DNA of 64,000 nucleotides. Source: Candidatus Electrothrix scaldis (lineage in GTDB: Bacteria > Desulfobacterota > Desulfobulbia > Desulfobulbales > Desulfobulbaceae). Position numbers and translations under genes: made by a program. Shown in pieces: positions 1-9,138 of this stretch. The stretch is taken from assembly GCA_033584155.1 (NCBI GenBank), contig CP138355.1, positions 1,558,501 through 1,622,500 on the forward strand, read 5' to 3'. The notes under the pieces were generated by a model, which saw nothing but the letters and a program-made list of their open reading frames with translations, ran no database searches and was not told the origin of the DNA. Every line of letters starts with the position of its first letter. Position 1 is the first letter of the stretch.

Positions 1-132
1 GAGTTAGGATCTGCTCTTTTAGTTAAAAATATTCATCAATATAGAAGTATAATGGGAGCTGTAAGAGAAAGTAAATTAAAAAAGATGTCAGGAGGAATAT
101 TTCTACATCAGAGAGCAGTCTTGTTGTGGTAG
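1..132 (+). CDS. C-terminal end of an unrecognised protein (partial)
   Basis: An open frame enters from the left edge and runs 43 codons to a TAG at 130-132, ending in HQRAVLLW. It is AT-rich and rich in Lys/Ser/Arg, unlike the GC-richer genes that follow. That composition would fit the tail of a transferred gene or a transposase, but I recognise no family and the frame could be fortuitous. Confidence 0.3.
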   Translation, partial: ELGSALLVKNIHQYRSIMGAVRESKLKKMSGGIFLHQRAVLLW

Positions 133-290
133 GAGTTTTTTCCGAAATTTTTTCATCCGAGGGATGACGAGGGGATGGTGCGCCTTAAGGGACTTGCGAG
201 AAAATGTTTTTCTGTTTGGTATCCAAAGCGGAATAGAGTATATATTCCATAGTCTGCGCACCTGTATGTAATATATCAGAATTCAAGAGA

Positions 291-887
291 ATGACAGATT
301 TCAGCCTCACCCGGCTTTTTCTCCTCCGTCATGGTCCCACCTCCGCACCACCGGGCTGCCTTGTTGGTAGCAGTGATCTTCCCCTGTCCGGCCAGGGACT
401 TACCCGTTTACAGAATATAATGCCGCAGCTGGAGCATGTTGCTTGCTGGTATTGCAGTCCTCTACTCCGAACCCGGCAAACTCTGGAACATCTCCAGCTT
501 TTGGGTTGTCCTATCGGGGAACCTCTTTATGAGGAACGCTTACGCGAGATGAATTTTGGACGCTGGGAGTTGCAAAGTTATGCTGATATTGCTGCCAAGG
601 ATGAGGAGCAGATCGAAGCCTGGAATCAATATCTGGACTTTATCTTTCCCGAGGGGGAGGCAGTTTCAGCTTTTATTGCAAGAACTACGGCTATGCTGAG
701 GCTCTTTGCAGAGTCTGAACATAATACTATCGGAGTTATGACACATGGCGGGCTTATTCGTACTATGATTTGCCTTGCTTTAGGGATTTCTCCAAAGAAC
801 TACTTACTGTTTGATGTTCAACCAGCATCTCTTACTATCTTAGATCTTTATTCTGAGGGCGGCGTGTTGCGTGGGCTGAATCTGTGA
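291..887 (+). CDS. Histidine phosphatase family protein (alpha-ribazole phosphatase/phosphoglycerate mutase-like)
   Basis: A 198-residue protein of the phosphoglycerate-mutase-like histidine phosphatase superfamily, a usual length for the CobC/GpmB-like branch. The N-terminal catalytic motif LLRHG (residues 11-15) carries the phospho-accepting His. The second catalytic His lies in MTHGGLIRTM near residue 150, and ERLREMNFGRWE matches the family's middle motif. The ATG at 291 has a modest purine-rich site (aagag) just upstream. The branch includes alpha-ribazole-5'-phosphate phosphatase (CobC), which acts in the nucleotide-loop pathway that the cob genes at 30.7-36.1 kb serve. A CobC role is therefore plausible but is not shown by position. 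A sugar-phosphate or other small-molecule phosphatase is equally possible. Confidence 0.75.
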   Translation: MTDFSLTRLFLLRHGPTSAPPGCLVGSSDLPLSGQGLTRLQNIMPQLEHVACWYCSPLLRTRQTLEHLQLLGCPIGEPLYEERLREMNFGRWELQSYADIAAKDEEQIEAWNQYLDFIFPEGEAVSAFIARTTAMLRLFAESEHNTIGVMTHGGLIRTMICLALGISPKNYLLFDVQPASLTILDLYSEGGVLRGLNL

Positions 888-968
888 GTTCTTCGTTTGT
901 CCCGTATCGTCCCAATAACCCACCTGTAAAATTCCAATAAAAAAATCCACCGTTAACGAGGTGAGCTC

Positions 969-3900
969 ATGACTACTCAGCAAACAGCCGGTTTCACATC
1001 CAAGGCCTGGGAGGCCAATAAAGAGGAAACTGCCAGCATAGTGGAGATCCCTGAGCATTTCAGGCAACTCCAGGAGGTCGTTGCCCGATATCAGGGCGTG
1101 GCAAAAAAACTGGAACATCTGCTCTATGAAATAAGTCATCCCTACCGTAACTGGCAGATGATTATTTTGGAACTCCGTCCCTTTGTTCTGAAAAATTTTA
1201 ATCAGTATCGCAGGCACGAACAGGGGCCAGCCTGTTTTTCCTTGTTCACTGGTATCTTTCTTGATGCTCTGACTGAGTCGAAAAAAAACGGCAAGGTCGT
1301 TTCTCTGGCTATGGAGGCTATGCTGGCCTATGCTGATAAGCTCATTGCCTCCCTGCAAAAGGATTCCCTTGCTGCGTACAAAGAGGAGCTGGATACTTTT
1401 TTTGAAAAATTATCCTCTTTGAACGAGATTGATGAGACCGTGATGATGTACATGGTGCAAGGACATCATCCCATGAAGAAGATGGCCTTGCATTTGATGA
1501 AAATAGGGAGGGACAATGAGGAAACTGTTTTCTCCTGTGCCCCTCTTGCCCGATTGATGAAAAAGATCCTCCGCTTAAACTATACCTATTGGCTGAGTGA
1601 GGAAAATCCCCAGCCCTGGTTTGAATCACAATGCGGCTCTTTTTGTAGCGGGTGGCAGGCAGGCTCTCTGTTGACAGCGATTTCTCATGATCGTTTTCAC
1701 GAGCATCTGAAGGCGCTTGATCTGATCGATATAGAAGAAGATTCTTTCCAGGCATTGAGCGAACTGCTGGAGCTGCCAGCCCATGTTGATATTGTCCGTT
1801 TGTACCGGGAGATTCCCAAACAACTGACCCCTGAAACCGATGATGAGCAAGAGGCCTCTTTTTCAGAAAACAGGAAACTCTTTTTTCTTTTTCGCATTAT
1901 GGATACTTCCGGGCTCTATCTCATCCATGAAGAGAGCCTGCGGGAGATCAATCGTTCCTTAATTCAGCTTATTCGCAATCAGAGCTTTGAGGAAATTGAG
2001 CAATTTTTTGTCACCACCTTTCATCTCCTGAAGGCCAATGTGCGCAAGTATCCTCACACTTCGCTGCAATGCATTCAGGTTATTGGCGGGGAAGTATTTC
2101 GCCGTAATAATTCGCGTCTGGTGGAAGCCTTTCTCTTTGAGACGGTTCGTTTCGGCTTTCAGTATGCCAATGTTATGGGAGTGGATGAGGACTGGCAGCC
2201 TATTACCAATCCGGCCCATTTGGCCAATATCCGGGTTTGGCTGAGCCTGATCATGCAGGAGCCAAAGTGGTGTTCCACTCTTTTTTCTGCGTTGATTATC
2301 AATATCAAACTATCCGGGACCTGTGTCAAGGACACAGATCTTTTTCAACGGGATATCACCGAGCTGCTCAATCATCCCATCAAGCCCATCTATAACCTGG
2401 CCAAGCAGTTTACCAAACTAATGCCGGTCTTCTTTAACGAGATCGGTGCAGAAGGAGAGCTGCGCGATGTCTCCACGGAACTGGATGAGATGCACAAGCG
2501 GCATGATGTCCTGATCCACTTCCTGCGCAAGCAGTCCCACGTGGAGTCTTCCAATCTGATTGTCGGTTTTATCAAGGGAATCTTCGTCTTCTGGCGGACT
2601 CTGGATAAGGAGCACCTGCGTCCTTTTCTTCCTGACGAGATCCTCAGTCAGGTGGTCACGGAAGGTCCTTTTGTCGATGAGTTGCACTCACTGACCCTGC
2701 GGATTCAGGAGGAGCGAAAAATACAGACCATAGATGAGACCCTGGGATGGACCAAAGAGCAACGGGCAGTCTGGCTGGCAGAGCAGGAGGATATTTCAGT
2801 TGGGGAGCGGAGGCGTTTCGATCTGCTGATCAGGATGTTCAAGCTGCTCCATCATAAATACAGCCTTAGTATGCAGGAGCTACGTCATCAACTGCATCAT
2901 GCGGCTCAGAGCGGCTTTCCTGAGATGGAAGGCCTCCTGGATATCCTGGAAAAAGGCGATACCTATGCCTGTCTTGATGCCCTGTTGACACAACTGGAGA
3001 ATCTCCGGGAGATTATTCTTTCTGAGGAGTGCTTTGCCCCCAAGGAAGAGATCTATTATAAGCGGCATATCGCCGTGGATATTCCCTCAGTCTATGGTCG
3101 CTATTCCGAGCGAAAATTCGACGCCCTGGGGCTGAGCTTCCGTCTGGAAAATCTGGCCAATATCTATATAGAACGCCTGACCCGTTCTATCAATCTGGGC
3201 TTTATCACTCAGGCCACCTTTATTCGGATTTCACGATGCCTGTTGCTTTTTCTCCGGGCCTTGAAGGTGGACGGTATCACCAGTCGGCGACTGGATACCT
3301 ATACCAGTCTGCTCAGTTCCTCTATTACTATGAAGCGTTTTTCCTACACCCAGCACCTGGATATTGTTCGTGGGTTGTCTGAAGGTGTCAAGGATGTGAT
3401 TTATGCCTATTACACCAATGTGCATCAGAATAATCTTTCCATGATTATTCCCCAGATAGGTCAGTGGAATCTTCTGACCAAGTACCGCTCACTTTGGGAG
3501 GATGAAGACATGCCCTCCACGATTCATCGGCTGTCCGAGTCTTTTTTTCGGGATCTTATTGCTACGACCTTTGGTTTGCAACATCTGGATAACTTTATAA
3601 CCCGTATCATCCATACCCTGGAGGCGCAGAAGGATATCCTGGATGCCAAGACTATTGATCTGCTCATGACCTACAATCCTGACAAGACTATTTCCTCTTT
3701 ATATAATGAGAATCTACGTACGCATAATTTGATTCATTTGGGAAATAAGGGGTTTAACCTGATGATATTGGCCGGGGACGGAAAACGTGTCCCTCCGGCC
3801 TTTATTATTACGACGGAGATTTTCCGCTGTTGGCGGGCAGTGCAAAGCTTTAAGCGGGCCAGGGATGAGTTCATGCAGCGGGTACGGGGTGCTATCACCA

Positions 3901-5222
3901 ACCTGGAAGATCAGACCGGGCGAGGCTTTGGTTCGCCAAGAGATCCTTTGTTGCTTTCTGTGCGTTCCGGGTCAGCCATCTCCATGCCCGGTATGATGAC
4001 GACTATCCATAACGTTGGTCTGAATGAAGACCTGTTGGAGGAACTGGTCGCCAATCATCCGGATCAGGAATATTTTCTCTGGGATAATTATCGTCGTTTT
4101 CTCCAGTCCTGGGCTATGGCGGGTGGCATGGAGCGGGAGGAATTTCAGGCCATCATGAATACCCATAAAGCGCGGCACGGAGTGCGTCTGAAACGGCAGT
4201 TCACTGCGGAGCAGATGCGCGAGCTGGCTCTGGACTACCAGGCTGCCTTGCGTCGGCGAGGGCGCAGCGCCCCGGAAGACCCTTGGCTTCAGTTGATTGG
4301 GGCTGTGGAAATGGTGCTGTCTTCCTGGAATACCAGTAAGGCCATGCAGTACCGGAGTCTGATGGATGTGTCTGATGACTGGGGAACTGCTGTGATTGTT
4401 CAGACTATGGTCTACGGTAATAGGGGAGAGCAGTCAGGTAGTGGGGTCTTGTTTACTGCCCATCCCTATCGCAAGGTGCGACGGGTGGCCCTGTGGGGTG
4501 ATTATGCCTCTAACGACCAAGGTGAGGATATTGTCTCCGGCTTGGTCAACAGCTATCCGGTTTCCGTGGAGCAGGCAGAGCTTGATGGCAGGCCGGTTGA
4601 GCATACCCTGGAGATCAAATTTCCGATTATTTATGAAGAGCTGCTCAAGATTGCCCGTGATCTGGTCTATACCAAGGAGTGGAATCCTCAGGAGATAGAA
4701 TTTACCTTTGAGGGGCCGGACGCAGAAAACCTGTATATCCTCCAGACCCGTGATATGATCACGGTGAAGAAGAAAGAGCGTTTTCATGTTTTTATCGAAT
4801 CTGAAAATCAGCAGGACAATATTCTTGGAAAAGGAATCGGCGTGAGCGGCTCTGCCTTATCTGGTCTGGCTGTTTTTACCGAAGAGAATATTCACCAGCT
4901 CCGGCAGGAGCAACCAGGGATACCCCTGATTTTGATCCGGCAGGATACCGTTCCAGAGGATATCCGGGAAATTTCTATGGCCGATGGCCTGCTCACTGCT
5001 CGCGGGGGGCAGACATCCCACGCCTCTGTGGTAGCTACTCGCCTGGAGAAAACCTGTGTGGTGGGCTGCCGAGATCTACAGGTTTTTGAGAGCGGAGAGT
5101 ATGCTGTAGGGAATGGTGTGCGAATCAGTTTTGGTGATTCTATTTCGATAGATGGCCGTAATGGTTTGTTTCTTCAAGGCGTCCATGAGTCCCGTGAAGA
5201 GGTGCATATTCTGCCCTTGTAG
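969..5222 (+). CDS. Giant PEP/pyruvate-binding domain protein (PPDK/PEP synthase-like phosphotransferase)
   Basis: A 1417-residue, probably cytoplasmic protein. Residues 1 to about 910 are helical and match nothing I recognise. From about residue 920 (LGNKGFNLM) a PPDK_N-type ATP-grasp nucleotide-binding domain begins, with VRSGSAISMPGMM as the Gly/Ser-rich segment. Near residue 1345 follows the swivelling phosphohistidine domain with the catalytic motif GGQTSHAS. The C-terminal TIM-barrel PEP/pyruvate site of true pyruvate phosphate dikinase and PEP synthase is absent, because the protein ends about 65 residues after the catalytic His. It therefore has the parts to move phosphate from ATP to its His, but the final acceptor is unknown. 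The ATG follows a gaggtgag site. The gene stands alone on the plus strand, 81 bp after the phosphatase. Confidence 0.8.
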   Translation: MTTQQTAGFTSKAWEANKEETASIVEIPEHFRQLQEVVARYQGVAKKLEHLLYEISHPYRNWQMIILELRPFVLKNFNQYRRHEQGPACFSLFTGIFLDALTESKKNGKVVSLAMEAMLAYADKLIASLQKDSLAAYKEELDTFFEKLSSLNEIDETVMMYMVQGHHPMKKMALHLMKIGRDNEETVFSCAPLARLMKKILRLNYTYWLSEENPQPWFESQCGSFCSGWQAGSLLTAISHDRFHEHLKALDLIDIEEDSFQALSELLELPAHVDIVRLYREIPKQLTPETDDEQEASFSENRKLFFLFRIMDTSGLYLIHEESLREINRSLIQLIRNQSFEEIEQFFVTTFHLLKANVRKYPHTSLQCIQVIGGEVFRRNNSRLVEAFLFETVRFGFQYANVMGVDEDWQPITNPAHLANIRVWLSLIMQEPKWCSTLFSALIINIKLSGTCVKDTDLFQRDITELLNHPIKPIYNLAKQFTKLMPVFFNEIGAEGELRDVSTELDEMHKRHDVLIHFLRKQSHVESSNLIVGFIKGIFVFWRTLDKEHLRPFLPDEILSQVVTEGPFVDELHSLTLRIQEERKIQTIDETLGWTKEQRAVWLAEQEDISVGERRRFDLLIRMFKLLHHKYSLSMQELRHQLHHAAQSGFPEMEGLLDILEKGDTYACLDALLTQLENLREIILSEECFAPKEEIYYKRHIAVDIPSVYGRYSERKFDALGLSFRLENLANIYIERLTRSINLGFITQATFIRISRCLLLFLRALKVDGITSRRLDTYTSLLSSSITMKRFSYTQHLDIVRGLSEGVKDVIYAYYTNVHQNNLSMIIPQIGQWNLLTKYRSLWEDEDMPSTIHRLSESFFRDLIATTFGLQHLDNFITRIIHTLEAQKDILDAKTIDLLMTYNPDKTISSLYNENLRTHNLIHLGNKGFNLMILAGDGKRVPPAFIITTEIFRCWRAVQSFKRARDEFMQRVRGAITNLEDQTGRGFGSPRDPLLLSVRSGSAISMPGMMTTIHNVGLNEDLLEELVANHPDQEYFLWDNYRRFLQSWAMAGGMEREEFQAIMNTHKARHGVRLKRQFTAEQMRELALDYQAALRRRGRSAPEDPWLQLIGAVEMVLSSWNTSKAMQYRSLMDVSDDWGTAVIVQTMVYGNRGEQSGSGVLFTAHPYRKVRRVALWGDYASNDQGEDIVSGLVNSYPVSVEQAELDGRPVEHTLEIKFPIIYEELLKIARDLVYTKEWNPQEIEFTFEGPDAENLYILQTRDMITVKKKERFHVFIESENQQDNILGKGIGVSGSALSGLAVFTEENIHQLRQEQPGIPLILIRQDTVPEDIREISMADGLLTARGGQTSHASVVATRLEKTCVVGCRDLQVFESGEYAVGNGVRISFGDSISIDGRNGLFLQGVHESREEVHILPL

Positions 5223-5359
5223 GGAGAAAAGTAAGTGTGCTATCCTTGTTCTTTTTTCTGTAATACTTTGTGGTATAGAAGGCGACGTTTCTCTTGTTTT
5301 GCTGTTATAATATGGTGTTATCTTTAGTAGACTGCATAACGTTTTTTGTGAAAAAGTCC

Positions 5360-5389
5360 TTGTACCTTTTTTTCGCATTGACCTATAAT
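5360..5389 (+). promoter_or_regulatory. Candidate promoter for the multiheme cytochrome
   Basis: A perfect TATAAT at 5384-5389 lies 18 bp after a weak TTGTAC (-35). Downstream, at about 5398-5437, two imperfect 20-bp direct repeats (each starting ATAACAA and containing GG-TG-TTGT) sit between the promoter and the AAAGGAGGA ribosome site. They could bind a regulator. Confidence 0.35.
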
Positions 5390-5463
5390 AGGTGTTAATA
5401 ACAAAGGATGTTTGTGAATAACAATGGGTGCTTGTTAAACCTTAATGAACAAAAGGAGGAATA

Positions 5464-7029
5464 ATGAAACGCAAATACATTGGCTTGGTAATGGGTTTGA
5501 TAGCCAGTCTACTTGTGACGGCGACCTCAAGCTTTGCAGAAGAACAGCCTGAGTTGCTTTCTTTCAAACCATCAAATTTGCAATGGGAAAAAACCAAGGC
5601 TGACTTTGTTGCGCCGGAAATTTCAACCTGTGCCGGATGTCATCCGAGACAGTATGAAGAGTGGCGTGGCTCAATGCATTTTCAGTCATTCCAGGATCCG
5701 GTCTATCTTGGAGAGCTGAACCTAGCCATTAAGGCTGTAGGTAAATCGGTTTCCAAGCAGTGTGAGGGCTGTCATACTCCGGCTGCCTTTGTCATGGGAG
5801 AAACAGCAGAACTGGATTTTGATAATCTGAGCCCCTTGGCTAAGGCTGGTGTGTCCTGTGATGTTTGTCACTCTATTAAGCGATTTACCCACTGGGAAAC
5901 CCCGTCTCATGAGCCGGAGAACGGATCTTATGTCCTTTCCCCGGGGAGAAATGATGACAGTGATCCGAAAGGATTTGTTCGCACAAAATACGGTCCTTTC
6001 CCAAATTACGAGGGCTGTGGTGGTGGTTTCCACGAATGTGTTGAATCACCTAAGCATCTGACCGCAGAGCTCTGTGCCGGTTGTCATCATGTATATCATT
6101 ATGATAAACACTTTCCCTATGAGTTCACCTATGGTGAGTGGAAGAAGAGTTTGTATGCTTTGAATGGTATCCAGTGTCAGGATTGTCATATGGTGGATAT
6201 CGACACCTTCAAGCGTTCTGCTGATGAGTACATTAAGCCGAAACGGAGTGAGTATCACCATTATTTCAATGGTGCTAACTTCCTGATGTACTTCCTTGGT
6301 AAACTCAGAGCTGAGAAAGAGGGTGATACCAAGCTTGCTGAAAATTTTCAACATAAGTACGAGATGGCTGTACAGCGTCTCCAGGCTGCAGCTGAGATTG
6401 AGATTGATCCTATATACAATGAAGAAGGTAATCTGTATAAAATCAGAGTTCGGGTACATAACCGACGTGCAGGTCATAACCTGCCGACTTCTCTGACCGC
6501 TGTTCGTGAAATGTGGCTCGAAGTCAAGATTACCGACAAGAAGACCGGTAAGGTGTTGATTCAGAGCGGTTATGTAGATGAGAAGGGTGAGCTGGCCGGT
6601 GATACCCACATCTTTAACACCAAGGGAACAGATGAGCATGAGATCTTCCAGATTGATCCTTGGAAAGTTGTATCTAATGCCGAGGTCGGTCTTATTCCAC
6701 CGAAGGGATACCGCGATATCGTGTACACCATTCTTTATCCGCCGGGAGAAGGACATGAATTGGATGTCCATGCGAAACTGCGTTTCCGTCAGGCCAGCCA
6801 GAAGGTTGCTGAAAAACTGCTGACCAGCCTGCCTAAAGGGGTAGATCTGAACAAATGGTATGGTTTGACCGAGATTCCGGCAGTGCCGATTGTTGATATG
6901 ACCGAGACCAATGTATCAATGATGACCACTGGCAAGCCGAGCAAGGAGCCGAATCTTATCGACAAGCTGACTACCGGTTGGTCACATGTACCGAAATCTT
7001 CTGCTGCAAAAGAAGAAGAAAAAAAGTAA
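5464..7029 (+). CDS. Secreted multiheme c-type cytochrome (five CXXCH motifs, cytochrome c554-like)
   Basis: A 521-residue protein with a clear Sec signal peptide (MKRKYIGLV...SSFA/EE, cleavage near residue 26). It has five CXXCH haem-binding motifs at about residues 56, 100, 132, 204 and 238. The first lies in CAGCHPRQYEEW, as is common in cytochrome c554-type and other periplasmic multihaem proteins. Residues 300-490 form a haem-free, probably beta-rich C-terminal domain. A Cys/His segment at residues 184-190 (CGGGFHEC) could supply an unusual ligand. A very strong ribosome site (aaaggagga) lies just before the start. It stands alone between a candidate promoter and a strong terminator, so it is probably a highly expressed single gene. 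The role is periplasmic electron transfer; its partners are unknown. Confidence 0.88.
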   Translation: MKRKYIGLVMGLIASLLVTATSSFAEEQPELLSFKPSNLQWEKTKADFVAPEISTCAGCHPRQYEEWRGSMHFQSFQDPVYLGELNLAIKAVGKSVSKQCEGCHTPAAFVMGETAELDFDNLSPLAKAGVSCDVCHSIKRFTHWETPSHEPENGSYVLSPGRNDDSDPKGFVRTKYGPFPNYEGCGGGFHECVESPKHLTAELCAGCHHVYHYDKHFPYEFTYGEWKKSLYALNGIQCQDCHMVDIDTFKRSADEYIKPKRSEYHHYFNGANFLMYFLGKLRAEKEGDTKLAENFQHKYEMAVQRLQAAAEIEIDPIYNEEGNLYKIRVRVHNRRAGHNLPTSLTAVREMWLEVKITDKKTGKVLIQSGYVDEKGELAGDTHIFNTKGTDEHEIFQIDPWKVVSNAEVGLIPPKGYRDIVYTILYPPGEGHELDVHAKLRFRQASQKVAEKLLTSLPKGVDLNKWYGLTEIPAVPIVDMTETNVSMMTTGKPSKEPNLIDKLTTGWSHVPKSSAAKEEEKK

Positions 7030-7094
7030 GTCGATCAAGCCCGTGATTGTCTTGTGAGTGATTAGAACTCCAAGTATAAGCACAAACACCTTTC

Positions 7095-7134
7095 ATCCGG
7101 CATTTTTCTCTGAGAAATGCCGGATTTTTTTTGC
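7095..7134 (+). terminator. Rho-independent terminator after the multiheme cytochrome
   Basis: An 11-bp perfect stem (ATCCGGCATTT at 7095-7105 with its complement at 7115-7125) and a 9-nt loop are followed by a run of eight T. It ends the cytochrome transcript. Confidence 0.9.
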
Positions 7135-7230
7135 TTTTTTAGTAGGATCTGCTAGAAGTATTCTTGCTGACTGCAAAAACTTAATAAAACGAGAATAGGT
7201 TTTGGTTACTTTGAAATAAGGAGGCGAATG

Positions 7231-7578
7231 ATGAAAAAAACAATGATTTTTGCTTTTCAGGGGAATCCCCTGTGCTTCATTCATGTTTTGCTGAATGCCT
7301 TGAATATGGCGGAGCAGGGCATGGAGGGGAAGATTATTTTGGAAGGGGAGTCTGTGAAACTGGTACCGGAAATGGCAAAGTCAGATCATTTTCTTAATAA
7401 GATGTATATCAAGGCCAAGGAAGAAGAGGTTATTTTTGGGGCTTGTCGGGTTTGTTCCAGTAAGCTGGGAGTTTTGGAGGCCGTGATAGCAGAGAATATT
7501 CCTCTGGTTGGCGGGATGTCCGGTCATCCGCCCATGTCGGAATATATAAAGCAGGGATATACGATTATTACGCTTTAA
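7231..7578 (+). CDS. DsrE family protein
   Basis: A protein of about 115 residues with the DsrE/DsrF-like Rossmann-type fold. A beta-strand start (TMIFAFQGNP), the segment EGESVKLVPEM, a Cys-containing loop (GACRVCSSK) and the ending GYTIITL are typical. Family members handle sulfur (DsrE, TusD) or are uncharacterised cytoplasmic proteins of sulfur-metabolising bacteria. The CXXC-like pair in the loop could carry sulfur, but it is not at the exact position of the DsrE active Cys, so transfer activity is uncertain. Two adjacent ATGs exist (7228 and 7231). The AAGGAGG at 7218-7224 gives the better 6-nt spacing to 7231. Confidence 0.75.
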   Translation: MKKTMIFAFQGNPLCFIHVLLNALNMAEQGMEGKIILEGESVKLVPEMAKSDHFLNKMYIKAKEEEVIFGACRVCSSKLGVLEAVIAENIPLVGGMSGHPPMSEYIKQGYTIITL

Positions 7579-7652
7579 GCGTTATCCTGGATTATGTCCA
7601 GTTATCATTATGTTTGTTGTTATACTGCCACTGGGATAAAATACGTTTTCTG

Positions 7653-7759
7653 CCCCGGCCTTGAAAGACCGGGCTATTTTCGGCAGTCCCTCCGGGACGA
7701 TGTTTTTTTCAGCCCCAGAGGGGCGACAGAAAATAGCCCACTGCTTTAACGGTGGACAT
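7653..7759. repeat. Complex palindromic intergenic repeat (REP-like)
   Basis: Between convergent genes lies a compact element. It has an outer 11-bp stem (GGGCTATTTTC at 7671-7681 with GAAAATAGCCC at 7729-7739) enclosing two small hairpins (gtccctccgggac at 7686-7698 and gccccagaggggc at 7712-7724). A further hairpin lies at 7655-7672. The cloverleaf-like arrangement is typical of dispersed extragenic palindromes. No second copy was seen in this window. Confidence 0.6.
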
Positions 7760-7803
7760 AGGGATAGAAAAATCTCAAGCCCTTTCGGTGCTGAGTAGAG
7801 ATG

Positions 7804-8451
7804 TCAGGGGGCTGTTTTTTCTGGAATGGCTTGAAAAAAAGCCCCCTTTTTTACTGAGAGGATAACGGTCTGTCCCGCTCTGAGTTGCTCTTCTGCATGC
7901 TCAGGTTCTACCATAATATAATGGGTATATTGGTGTTCATCTTGGACTTTTGCCTGAACCGGTTTTCCTTGTCTTGCTGTGCCCGCAAGAATGACCGCTG
8001 TCCTGCCGATCAGGCTGTCTTCCGAAACCGCCGAGGTTTCATCTTTGGGTATATAGGTATGAAGTAGTCCTCCAATCACCCGGGTAAAAGGTAGCGCGCA
8101 GAAACCTGCTGGAATGAGTGCTATGAATGGAGGGAGGAGATTGCCTGTCATTTTTTGGATCAGCGCCTGAAGAAAGAGCCCGGAAAGTCCAAAGGTTGTC
8201 AGGGCAACAAGGAGGAGCATGAGGAGGGGAACTTTTCCAACACGGAGCCAGCTAAGGAACTGGCTGAATGCAGACGGGGAGCTATCCGGGAGTTCGATGT
8301 CTACATCCACATCAGGGAACAGGGAGTCAATAAGCTCTGAAATCCCTGCGCCAAGACTGAGAGAGAGGACCTCCAGGAGAACAAAGGATATCATCACTGC
8401 CAAGGCACCGGAAAAGGGCAGATTGGCAGGTTCCATCAGAAAGCTGAGCAT
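7804..8451 (-). CDS. OB-fold membrane protein, YqiJ/DUF1449-like
   Basis: A 215-residue protein. The N-terminal segment (LPFSGALAVMISFVLLEVLSL) and two middle segments (PLLMLLLVALTTFGLSGLFL and LLPPFIALIPAGFCALPFT) look membrane-spanning. Residues 140-210 form a small beta-rich OB-fold (DSLIGRTAVILAGTARQGKP...VKVQDEH). This order matches YqiJ-type proteins, which often accompany flotillin-like proteins; no flotillin is present here. It is the last gene of a minus-strand operon with the glycosylase and phosphofructokinase (12-bp gap). The start follows a GGAGAG site. Its function is not established. Confidence 0.7.
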   Translation of the reverse strand: MLSFLMEPANLPFSGALAVMISFVLLEVLSLSLGAGISELIDSLFPDVDVDIELPDSSPSAFSQFLSWLRVGKVPLLMLLLVALTTFGLSGLFLQALIQKMTGNLLPPFIALIPAGFCALPFTRVIGGLLHTYIPKDETSAVSEDSLIGRTAVILAGTARQGKPVQAKVQDEHQYTHYIMVEPEHAEEQLRAGQTVILSVKKGAFFQAIPEKTAP

Positions 8452-8463
8452 ATACTCTCTCCA

Positions 8464-9135
8464 TTAGGCCGTCAGTTGATATTCCTGAACACCGCCGACC
8501 CCGGAAAGTGGGCATTCTCCGCATTGCGGTTTTGATTTTTTGCAGAACTGTTTTCCCACCTGTACCAGCAACGCATGGTATTCATTAAAAAGCGCTACAT
8601 CTTCCCGCAGATTATCCATGAACAGTTCCTGGATTTGGAAGTAATCATAATCCTCTGAAATGAGTTCATGCCGAGTCAGGATGCGGTGGGTGTAGGCGTC
8701 CACCACAAAAATAGGCTGGCCAGCAGCGTACAGCACCATAGAGTCGGCGGTCTCCGGTCCGATTCCTTTGACAGAAAGCAGTTGTTCCCGGAGAACAGAA
8801 GCAGGCTGTTGGAGTAGATACTCCAGATCATTATCCCAATGTTCTGCGATCATGGCAAAGAGGTTCTGTAGCCGCCCGGCCTTGATATTATAATAGCCTG
8901 CCGGGCGGATATACTCGGCCAGCTCTTCTTTGCTCAAGGCAGCCATTGCTGATAAGGAAAGCACACCAGTCTCCTTTAAATTGGCAATAGCCTTTTCTAC
9001 GTTTTGCCAATTGGTGTTCTGGGTAAGAATCGCGCCCACCATTACCTCGAATGGAGTATCGCCGGGCCACCAATGCTGGTGGCCAAAACGTTCCAGCAGA
9101 CGACGGTAGATTTCCTCCAGCTCCTCGGATATCAT
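8464..9135 (-). CDS. Endonuclease III domain (HhH-GPD) DNA glycosylase with [4Fe-4S] loop
   Basis: A 223-residue base-excision-repair protein. The helix-hairpin-helix lies in LLSVKGIGPETADSMVLYA (about residues 115-133), followed by the catalytic Asp in VDAYTHRI. The C-terminal iron-sulfur loop is visible as CKKSKPQCGECPLS. At the position of the catalytic Lys of endonuclease III (GRKTAN) this protein has Glu (GPETAD). It should therefore lack beta-lyase chemistry and act as a monofunctional glycosylase, perhaps on alkylated bases as in the MagIII branch. It is the middle gene of the operon, 3 bp after pfk and 12 bp before the OB-fold gene. The substrate is inferred, not seen. Confidence 0.82.
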   Translation of the reverse strand: MISEELEEIYRRLLERFGHQHWWPGDTPFEVMVGAILTQNTNWQNVEKAIANLKETGVLSLSAMAALSKEELAEYIRPAGYYNIKAGRLQNLFAMIAEHWDNDLEYLLQQPASVLREQLLSVKGIGPETADSMVLYAAGQPIFVVDAYTHRILTRHELISEDYDYFQIQELFMDNLREDVALFNEYHALLVQVGKQFCKKSKPQCGECPLSGVGGVQEYQLTA

Positions 9136-9138
9136 GGA

